Part shown: positions 25,748 through 32,218 of the stretch, piece by piece
Position numbering within the stretch: position 1 is the stretch's first letter
How the letters are laid out: the number at the start of each line of letters is the position of its first letter
Assembly: GCF_003696315.1 (NCBI RefSeq)
Contig: NZ_RFFN01000002.1
Coordinates: 62,001-126,000, forward strand
Direction: 5' to 3'
Length of the DNA stretch: 64,000 bases
From: Pseudomonas songnenensis
Lineage (GTDB): Bacteria > Pseudomonadota > Gammaproteobacteria > Pseudomonadales > Pseudomonadaceae
The notes under the pieces: generated by a model
Database searches by the model: none
The model's input: only the letters and a program-made list of their open reading frames with translations
Told to the model about the DNA's origin: nothing
Program-made: the position numbers and the translations under genes

Positions 25748-27188
25748 AAGCGGTCACCCTCGTCTCGGTCTTCGGTGCATGTTGTTCGAGGAAGCATTTG
25801 CGCAGCAGGTTCTGCGCGACCAGCAGGCGATATTCGCGGCTGGCGCGGAAGTCGGTCAGCGGCGTGAAGTCTTCGGCCAGCGCACCGCAGGCCGCTTCCA
25901 CGGTCTGCTGGTTCCAGGGCGCGCCGTTCAGGGTCGCTTCGCAGGCCGCGGCACGTTTGGGGATCGCCGCCATGCCGCCAAAGGCGACCCGGGCATCGGC
26001 GACCACGCCATCGGTGATCTGCAGGTCAAACGCGGCGCAGACAGCGGAAATGTCGTCGTCCAGTCGCTTGGAAACCTTGTAGGCGCGGAACAGGCGATCC
26101 GGCGTGGCGCGCGGCACCCGTACCTTCTCGATGAATTCCCCGGGCTGGCGCGCGGTGACCTTGTAGTCGATGAAGTAATCCTCGAGCGGCAGGGTGCGGC
26201 TGCTGGCGCCCTTGCGCAGGATAACTTCGGCACCCAGAGCGATCAGCAGCGGCGGCGAGTCGCCGATCGGCGAGGCGTTGCCGATGTTGCCACCGAGCGT
26301 GCCCTGGTTGCGGATCTGCAGCGAGGCGAAGCGCTGCAGCAGCTCGCCGAAATCCGGGTACTCGGCGGCCAGCGCGGCGTAACAGTCGGTCAGCGGGGCG
26401 ACTGCACCGATCTCGATATGGCGGTCCGCGATCTGGACCTGCTTCATCTCGGTGATCTGACCGACATGGATCATCACCGGCAGCTCGCGATGGAACTGGG
26501 TGACCTCCAGTGCCAGGTCGGTGCCACCGGCAAGCAGCCGTGCGTCGGGATTGGCGGCGTAGACCTCGGCCAGTTCGGCGACGGTCAGCGGCGACAGGCA
26601 ACGCTTTTCGCCGTCGCTGAGCTCGGCCATTTCACGCGGGGCGATGGCCTTGAGCTGGGCGATGGTCTCGGCTTCGCGGGCATCGAACTGGTCCGGTTGG
26701 CGGTCGCCGCAGGCCTGTTCGGCGGCTTCGAGGATCGGCCGGTAGCCGGTGCAGCGGCAGAGGTTGCCGGCCAGGGCTTCGTGGGCCTGGTGCGGATCGT
26801 ATTCATTGACCGCGCCGGCGTTCTTCTGCAGGGCGAACAGGCTCATGACGAATCCCGGGGTACAGAAGCCGCACTGCGAGCCGTGGCAGTCGACCATCGC
26901 CTGCTGGACGCTGTGCAGCCGGCCCTGGTCCTTGAGGTCTTCGACGCTGATCAGCTGCTTGCCGTGCAGGGCGGAGATGAAGGTCAGGCAGGAGTTGAGC
27001 GTGCGATAGCGCAGGCGGTCGCCCACCAGTTCGCCGACCACCACGGTACAGGCGCCACAGTCACCGGAGGCGCAGCCCTCCTTGGTTCCGGTCTTGCCAC
27101 GATACTCGCGCAGGTACTGCAGCACCGTGGTGTTGGGATCGAGTGCGCGCTCGCTGCGCAATTCTCGATTGAGGAGAAACTGGATCAA
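25740..27188 (-). CDS. xdhA: Xanthine dehydrogenase, FeS/FAD small subunit
   Basis: The 482-residue subunit passes electrons from the molybdenum centre through two [2Fe-2S] clusters to FAD and NAD+. Cluster motifs are CASGDCGACTVV near residues 40-51 and GFCTPG with CRCTGYRP near 110-150; the FAD domain (about 190-480) shows LAGGTDLALEV and IRNQGTLGGNIGNASPIGD. The start is a TTG at 27188 with GGAGG about 7 bases before it. Two RutR-type palindromes lie 47-85 bases upstream, so xdhA probably begins the xdhABC-guaD transcript under that control. Confidence 0.96.
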   Translation of the reverse strand: MIQFLLNRELRSERALDPNTTVLQYLREYRGKTGTKEGCASGDCGACTVVVGELVGDRLRYRTLNSCLTFISALHGKQLISVEDLKDQGRLHSVQQAMVDCHGSQCGFCTPGFVMSLFALQKNAGAVNEYDPHQAHEALAGNLCRCTGYRPILEAAEQACGDRQPDQFDAREAETIAQLKAIAPREMAELSDGEKRCLSPLTVAELAEVYAANPDARLLAGGTDLALEVTQFHRELPVMIHVGQITEMKQVQIADRHIEIGAVAPLTDCYAALAAEYPDFGELLQRFASLQIRNQGTLGGNIGNASPIGDSPPLLIALGAEVILRKGASSRTLPLEDYFIDYKVTARQPGEFIEKVRVPRATPDRLFRAYKVSKRLDDDISAVCAAFDLQITDGVVADARVAFGGMAAIPKRAAACEATLNGAPWNQQTVEAACGALAEDFTPLTDFRASREYRLLVAQNLLRKCFLEQHAPKTETRVTAYV

Positions 27189-27234
27189 GGCGATGCCTCC
27201 GCTGTTGTTGTTCTGACACGCAAGCTATCGCTAT

Positions 27235-27250
27235 CTGACTTTTCGGTCAA
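27235..27250. promoter_or_regulatory. RutR-type operator candidate, xdhA proximal
   Basis: CTGACTTTTCGGTCAA, inverted arms TGAC and GTCA with the layout of the E. coli RutR site. It lies 47 bases upstream of the xdhA start. It is the reverse-complement counterpart of 17065-17080, sharing TTGACCGAAAAGTCAG. Confidence 0.65.
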
Positions 27251-27257
27251 CTAATTC

Positions 27258-27273
27258 CTGACTCAAAAGTCAA
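27258..27273. promoter_or_regulatory. RutR-type operator candidate, xdhA distal
   Basis: CTGACTCAAAAGTCAA, arms TGACT and AGTCA. It is 23 bases from the proximal site centre to centre, about two helical turns, so two dimers could bind on one face of the DNA. Confidence 0.6.
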
Positions 27274-27349
27274 TGCGGCAGACGCGCGCAGATCGGGCGA
27301 GGCATATCGATGCGCTCGCCCCTGTTTGCATACTGCAATTAAAGCCCGT

Positions 27350-28324
27350 TCAGACGGGTTCGGCCTCGCCCTGCCGTCGGTAGGCGTAGGTCTCGGCGAA
27401 GCGCGAGAGCATGTACCGGCTGCAGGTGGTGCTCGGGTATTTCGGCGGGTTGGTTTCGTCGTAGCAACCGGGCAGGCAGGCGATCTCGGTGTCCGGATGC
27501 GGCTCGGCGAAGAACGGCATGGAGTAGCGGTCCACGCCCAGCGGGCTGATCACGCGATGGGGCGTCGACTTGTAACGGTCGTTGCTCCAGCGCGCCATCA
27601 TGTCGCCGATGTTGACCACGTAGGTGCCCTCGATGGGCGGCGCGTCGATCCACTCGCCCTTGACGTTCTGCACCTGCAGGCCGCCGGCCTGGTCCTGATA
27701 GAGCAGGGTGACGCAGCCGTAATCGGTGTGCGCGCCGGCGCCTTGCTGATCGGCGCTGGTGGCCGTCTGCCGGGGCGGGTAGTGGATCATGCGGAATACA
27801 CTGATGGGCTCGACGAAGCGCTTGTCGAAGAAGTCCCGCTCGATACCCAGGGCCAGCGCGATGGCACGCAGCAGGGTGCAGGCGAGATCCTGCATGTCGC
27901 GGTAGTGCCCTTCCATCAGCTCGGTCCAGCCTTCGATCTGCAGCGGATGACGATTGGGCCCGCGCAGCGGTTTGCCGGCCAGCACTTCGGGGTGGTCGGC
28001 AGGCATATGGAAACCCATGTCGAAGGTTTCCTTGAGGTCGCACGGCTGGCTCGGGTCCAGCTGCTCGGTGGCGACGGCACCGTAGCCGCGGTGGTGCTGG
28101 CTCTTGGTGATGTCGATCTCGAGCTTCTGCTCGGCCGGCAGCGCGAAGAAGCGGCGGGCATGCTCGCTCAGCGTGGCGATGCGCTCGGCGCTGATCGGAT
28201 GACCCTTGATATAGAAGAAGCCCCACTCGCGGCAGGCGCGGTCGATGGCCTCGGCGACGGCCAGATGGCCGGCCTCGTCGGCGTTATAGAGCGGGGAAAT
28301 ATCGATGATGGGCAGTGAGTTCAT
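27350..28324 (-). CDS. 2-oxoglutarate/Fe(II)-dependent oxygenase, isopenicillin N synthase family
   Basis: A 324-residue cytoplasmic oxygenase. The N-terminal DIOX_N-like part is at about residues 5-130 (PIIDISPLY, REWGFFYIKGHPI) and the catalytic jelly-roll at about 170-300. The iron triad is seen as HTDYG and the later histidine in KSTPHRVISP, and the 2-oxoglutarate contact as DRYSMPFF (R-x-S). The ATG at 28324 was chosen because MNSLPIIDIS is the family start. It lies just upstream of xdhA on the same strand and after the BMP binding protein. Its substrate is unknown; the place suggests a purine or a methylated or oxidised derivative, but nothing in the sequence proves that. Confidence 0.88.
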   Translation of the reverse strand: MNSLPIIDISPLYNADEAGHLAVAEAIDRACREWGFFYIKGHPISAERIATLSEHARRFFALPAEQKLEIDITKSQHHRGYGAVATEQLDPSQPCDLKETFDMGFHMPADHPEVLAGKPLRGPNRHPLQIEGWTELMEGHYRDMQDLACTLLRAIALALGIERDFFDKRFVEPISVFRMIHYPPRQTATSADQQGAGAHTDYGCVTLLYQDQAGGLQVQNVKGEWIDAPPIEGTYVVNIGDMMARWSNDRYKSTPHRVISPLGVDRYSMPFFAEPHPDTEIACLPGCYDETNPPKYPSTTCSRYMLSRFAETYAYRRQGEAEPV

Positions 28325-28434
28325 GGCTGACTCCGGGTACGGCGCCGCCGGTCTTCTCGTACCGGCGGCCTTCGAGGGCAATGCCCCCTGCGTGCGGTTC
28401 GCCCGGAGGCGGGACGGCACGCGAGATTCCGCAG

Positions 28435-28455
28435 TGCGCCGGTTGGGCCGGCGCA
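28435..28455 (-). terminator. GC-rich hairpin after BMP binding-protein gene
   Basis: TGCGCCGG (28435-28442) and CCGGCGCA (28448-28455) form an 8-bp stem 8 bases past the stop. There is no U-tract, so it is either a weak terminator or a 3'-end stabiliser. Confidence 0.4.
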
Positions 28456-28463
28456 GGTGACGC

Positions 28464-29555
28464 TTACTTCGGCATTTCAGCCTTGACGCCCTGGACGTAG
28501 TAATTCATCGAGGCGAGGTCCTTGATGCTGGCGGTCTCGCCCTCGGCGATGCGCACTTCGCCAGCCTGGTCCTTGATCGGGCCGGTGAACGGATGGAATT
28601 CACCGCTCTTGATGCGGGCGATGATCTGCTCGGCCTCGGCCTTGACGTCAGCAGGCACCAGATCGCTGATCGGCAGGCTGATGCTGTCCTGTGCCAGCCC
28701 GCCCCAGAAGTCCTCGGATTTCCAGGTGCCGGCCATCACCGCTTCGGCGGACTTGGTGTAGTGCGGGCCCCAGTCGTTGACGATGGAAGTCAGCACGGCC
28801 TTCGGCCCGAAGTGCTGCATGTCCGAGGCGTAACCGACGGAATAGACGCCACGGCGCTCGGCGGCCTGGATCGGTGCCGGGCTGTCGGTATGCTGGAAGA
28901 TCACGTCCACGCCCTGGTCGATCAGCGCGTTGGCGGCATCGGCTTCCTTGCCCGGATCGAACCAGGTGTTGACCCACACCACCTTGATCTCGGTGCCAGG
29001 GTTGTACTTGTCCAGCGCCAGCTGGATGGCATTGATGTCGCGGATCACTTCCGGAATCGGGAAGGACGCGATGTAGCCGACCTTCTTGGTCTTGGTCATC
29101 TTCGCCGCGAGGAAGCCGCCGACGTAGCGACCTTCATAGGAACGGGTCAGGTAGGTGCCGACGTTTTTCGCCTGCTTGTAACCGGTGGCGTGCTCGAAGG
29201 TGACCTTGGGGAACTGCTTGGCCACCTTCAGCGTGGGGTTCATGTAGCCGAAGGAGGTGGTGAAGATCAGGTCATAGTCGCTCTTGGCCATGTTGCGGAT
29301 GACCCGCTCGGCATCGGCGCCTTCCGGCACGTTCTCGACGAAGCTGGTCTTCACCTTGTCGCCCAGCTGCTCTTCCATGTACTTGCGACCCTGCTCATGC
29401 TGGTAGGTCCAGCCGTGGTCGCCGATCGGGCCGATATAGACGAAGCCGACCTTCAGCGGATCGGCGGCCGAAGCGGCGGCCGTGGTGAGAGCGGCGCTGA
29501 AGCCGATCGCTGCGGCAAGGGCGCGCAGCAGGGTTTTCCGTGAGTTGTTCTGCAT
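28464..29555 (-). CDS. BMP-family ABC transporter substrate-binding protein
   Basis: A 363-residue periplasmic binding protein of the BMP/PnrA family, whose studied members bind purine nucleosides, with others linked to bases. It has a signal peptide (residues 1 to about 31, ending ASAAD), then LKVGFVYIGPIGDHGWTYQHE, a strong BMP start, and VGYIASFPIPEVIRDINA and FQHTDSPAPIQAAE in the ligand cleft. No ABC permease or ATPase gene lies in the window, so it either works with a transporter encoded elsewhere or acts in sensing. A RutR-type palindrome is 67 bases upstream of the ATG. Its position between 8-oxoguanine deaminase and the oxygenase ties it to purines. Confidence 0.92.
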   Translation of the reverse strand: MQNNSRKTLLRALAAAIGFSAALTTAAASAADPLKVGFVYIGPIGDHGWTYQHEQGRKYMEEQLGDKVKTSFVENVPEGADAERVIRNMAKSDYDLIFTTSFGYMNPTLKVAKQFPKVTFEHATGYKQAKNVGTYLTRSYEGRYVGGFLAAKMTKTKKVGYIASFPIPEVIRDINAIQLALDKYNPGTEIKVVWVNTWFDPGKEADAANALIDQGVDVIFQHTDSPAPIQAAERRGVYSVGYASDMQHFGPKAVLTSIVNDWGPHYTKSAEAVMAGTWKSEDFWGGLAQDSISLPISDLVPADVKAEAEQIIARIKSGEFHPFTGPIKDQAGEVRIAEGETASIKDLASMNYYVQGVKAEMPK

Positions 29556-29621
29556 GGCGGGTGACGCTCCTGTTTGTCTGGCTACAGAGCCTGTGTTGGC
29601 TGATAGCTGGTTAGCAAAAAG

Positions 29622-29637
29622 CTGACCAACTGGACAG
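29622..29637. promoter_or_regulatory. RutR-type operator candidate upstream of BMP gene
   Basis: CTGACCAACTGGACAG matches the E. coli RutR consensus TTGACCANNTGGTCAA at 11 of 14 defined positions, including TGACCA and TGG. It is the closest of the four sites to that consensus on the left arm. Confidence 0.65.
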
Positions 29638-29686
29638 ATACCTCAGTTGCGCCGGATTGTGGCCGATTCGACTCGACGCCGAAGCC

Positions 29687-29751
29687 CGATCGAGACTTGC
29701 ACTGGTGCGCCAGTAATCCACGGTGCCCAGCTTTGGTGCAAGCCTCGATCG
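29687..29751. repeat. Long inverted repeat downstream of 8-oxoguanine deaminase
   Basis: Arms 29687-29702 and 29736-29751 are each 16 bases and pair with a single mismatch around a 33-base centre that itself holds ACTGG-TGCG-CCAGT. It begins 8 bases past the deaminase stop. No U-tract follows on the minus strand. Confidence 0.7.
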
Positions 29752-29758
29752 TGGTTGT

Positions 29759-31114
29759 TTAGCCGTTTACCAGTTGCCGGGCCGCCTGCTGGTGATCGGC
29801 GATCAGCCCCTGCACGTCGAGGCCTTCGACTTGGCCATCGATCACGCGCCACTTGCCGCCGACCATCACCCGGTCGGCACGGTCAGCGGCGCACAGCAGC
29901 AGCGCGGCGACGGGATCGTGGCTGCCGGAGAAGCGCAGTTCGTCCAGCTTGAACAGGGCCAGATCGGCCTGCTTGCCGACCGCCAACTCGCCGATGTCGC
30001 TGCGCCCGAGCAGGTGTGCGGAGCCGCGGGTCGCCCAGCCGAGCACCTTCTGCGGGGTGATCTTCTCGGCGCCGTAGCGCAGGCGCTGGATGAACAGCGC
30101 CTGACGCGCCTCGAGCATCATGTTGGAGGCGTCGTTGGAGGCCGAACCGTCGACGCCCAGGCCGATGATCGCGCCCTTGTCCTCGAGCTCGAGCGTGTGG
30201 CAGATGCCGGAGGCCAGGCGCATGTTGGAACTCGGGCAATGGCAGATGCCCACACCGGCTGCACCCAGACGGTGAATTTCCACCTGGTTGAAGTGGATGC
30301 CATGGGCCAGCCAGGTCCGCGGGCCGAGCCAGCCGACGCTCTGCAGGTAGTCCACGGTGCGCATGCCGAAGCGCTTCGCGCAGAACTCCTGTTCGTCCAG
30401 TGTTTCGGCAAGATGCGTATGCAGGCGCACGTTGCGTGCTTCGGCTATCTCGGCACAGGCACGCATGATGTCGGTGGTGACCGAGAACGGCGAGCAGGGC
30501 GCCAGGGCGATCTGGATCTGCGCGCCGTCGCCGCGCTCGTGGTAGCGGTCGATCAGCCGCTCGCTGTCGGCGAGGATGGTCTCGGCGTCCTGCACCACGC
30601 TCTTGCATGGCAGACCGCCGTTCTCCTTGGACAGGTTCATCGAGCCGCGGGTGAGCATGGCGCGCATGCCCAGCTCGCGGACGGCCCCGACCTGGATGTC
30701 GATGGCGTCCTCGAGCCCGCCCGGAAACAGGTAGTGGTGATCCGCCGCCGTGGTGCAGCCGGACAGCAGCAGTTCGGCCAGCGCCACCTTGCTTGCCAGC
30801 TGCAGCGCCTGCGGCGTCAGCCGCGCCCAGACCGGGTAGAGGGTCAGCAGCCAGTTGAACAGCGGCTCGTTGACCACCGGTCCCCAGGCGCGGGTCAGGG
30901 TCTGGTAGAAGTGGTGATGGGTGTTGACCAGCCCCGGCAGCACCACGTGCTCGCGGGCGTCGAAGGTCTCGTTCACCGGCAGCGCGGGCGAGGCCCCGGC
31001 AGCGAGCATTTCGACGATGACGCCGTTCTCGACCACCAGCCCACCCGGGGCTTGCTGGTCGTTGGCGGTGAACAGGGCGAGGGGATTCTTGATCCAGATT
31101 CGATGAGCAGCCAT
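29759..31114 (-). CDS. 8-oxoguanine deaminase
   Basis: Converts 8-oxoguanine to urate and ammonia, bypassing xanthine dehydrogenase. The 451-residue amidohydrolase shows PGLVNTHHHFYQTLTRAWGP near residue 60-79, CTTAADHHYLFPGG, LAPCSPFSVTTDIM, LHTHLAETLDEQEF, WLAHGIHF and GLGVDGSASNDASNM. These match what I recall of the characterised Pseudomonas aeruginosa PA0142 enzyme, which sits in a similar purine neighbourhood. Isocytosine and related bases are known side substrates of this group. The ATG at 31114 has CAGGAG about 10 bases upstream. It is the most upstream gene of the leftward purine series. Confidence 0.9.
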   Translation of the reverse strand: MAAHRIWIKNPLALFTANDQQAPGGLVVENGVIVEMLAAGASPALPVNETFDAREHVVLPGLVNTHHHFYQTLTRAWGPVVNEPLFNWLLTLYPVWARLTPQALQLASKVALAELLLSGCTTAADHHYLFPGGLEDAIDIQVGAVRELGMRAMLTRGSMNLSKENGGLPCKSVVQDAETILADSERLIDRYHERGDGAQIQIALAPCSPFSVTTDIMRACAEIAEARNVRLHTHLAETLDEQEFCAKRFGMRTVDYLQSVGWLGPRTWLAHGIHFNQVEIHRLGAAGVGICHCPSSNMRLASGICHTLELEDKGAIIGLGVDGSASNDASNMMLEARQALFIQRLRYGAEKITPQKVLGWATRGSAHLLGRSDIGELAVGKQADLALFKLDELRFSGSHDPVAALLLCAADRADRVMVGGKWRVIDGQVEGLDVQGLIADHQQAARQLVNG

Positions 31115-31331
31115 GGCCGGCTTTCTCCTGAGGGTTGAGTTCAGAGTAGCCAGCTCAGTTATGCCCTGTCTGCTGATCCAGGGGCGGAGGGGGTTGCTTG
31201 TGCCGCGGGCGGAAAGATAAGGGATGCGGCAGGGGCTGCCAAGGGCTGGTTAGCGGGAGCGGTCTTGACCGCGAATGTGTCCGGCATCGAACTTTCGCAG
31301 GCAAGCCACCCCGTGGAGGTGCTCGCAGCGG

Positions 31332-32012
31332 TTACCAGGGCAGTGGCTCGCCCTGGTAATCCAGATACCGATGCCCACCCTGACCAATGGCCCGGGTAAC
31401 CTGCTCGACCATCCCCCGCGTGCTGGTCTCCACATCCAGCGGGGCCTGGTCGCCGCCCATGTCGGTCTTGACCCAGCCCGGATGCATCGACAGCACCGTC
31501 AGCTTCGTCTCGCCGAGCTTGGCAACGAAGGTGCGGGTCATGTGATTCAGCGCGGCCTTGCTCGCGCCGTAGAGGTCCATGCCCATGCCCGGGCCGACCT
31601 CGACACTGCCGAGAATCGAACTCATGAAGACGATCATGCCCTGGTCCGGTTTCACCAGTGGCAGCAGTCGTTCGGCCAGGCGCAGCGGTGCGACCGCGTT
31701 GGTGTAGAACAGCTGGCCGACTTCCGCTTGCGTGGCTTGTGTGGCCGGTTTGCTCTGCGGGCCGGCGACGCCGGCATTGATGAACAGCACATCCAGCCTG
31801 GTACCCGCCAGGCGGTCGGCTAGCTGATCGACACTGGCCGCATCGTCCATATCCAGCGTTTCGACGCGCAGCTGAGGTATCTGGCGCAGCGTTTCGGCAT
31901 GCTGCGGATTGCGTACCGTGGCAATCACCTGCCAGCCTGCGCTGGAAAACTGCTTCGCCAGGCCCAAGCCCAGGCCGCGGGAAGCGCCGACGATGAGTAC
32001 GGTTTTTTGCAT
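31332..32012 (-). CDS. Short-chain dehydrogenase/reductase
   Basis: A 226-residue Rossmann-fold oxidoreductase. The nucleotide-binding glycine motif is VLIVGASRGLGLGLAKQF at residues 5-22, followed by the NAG motif (FINAGVAG), the catalytic serine in FMSSILGSV and the YGASK pair (Tyr and Lys). The R after the first strand (ATVRNPQ) suggests NADP preference. The ATG at 32012 begins the classical SDR start. It resembles small carbonyl-reductase-like C-factor proteins, but the substrate is unknown. It is divergent from the P-type ATPase and separated from the purine genes by 217 bases with no visible gene. Confidence 0.88.
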   Translation of the reverse strand: MQKTVLIVGASRGLGLGLAKQFSSAGWQVIATVRNPQHAETLRQIPQLRVETLDMDDAASVDQLADRLAGTRLDVLFINAGVAGPQSKPATQATQAEVGQLFYTNAVAPLRLAERLLPLVKPDQGMIVFMSSILGSVEVGPGMGMDLYGASKAALNHMTRTFVAKLGETKLTVLSMHPGWVKTDMGGDQAPLDVETSTRGMVEQVTRAIGQGGHRYLDYQGEPLPW

Positions 32013-32218
32013 GGTGCGTCCTCGGTAGTCATGACTGGTCGACAAGAATAGCGCGGCGACGGAGCTTGCGGGGCGCTTGGGCCGTCTGCGGCATTCGACC
32101 GCTGCCGGAGTGTTGCAAGCCGTTTCCCTGCGATGGCATCGAAGGCTCTATTTCGGCTCTTATGAACTAACTTTGCCGGTGCGCTCGATCGCATCGAATC
32201 AATGATCAGGGGGATCCA

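Noticed and set aside
27342-27360. Possible terminator at the oxygenase stop
   Set aside because: Only a 5-bp stem with a mismatch next to it and a short U-run; it overlaps the last codons of the gene.
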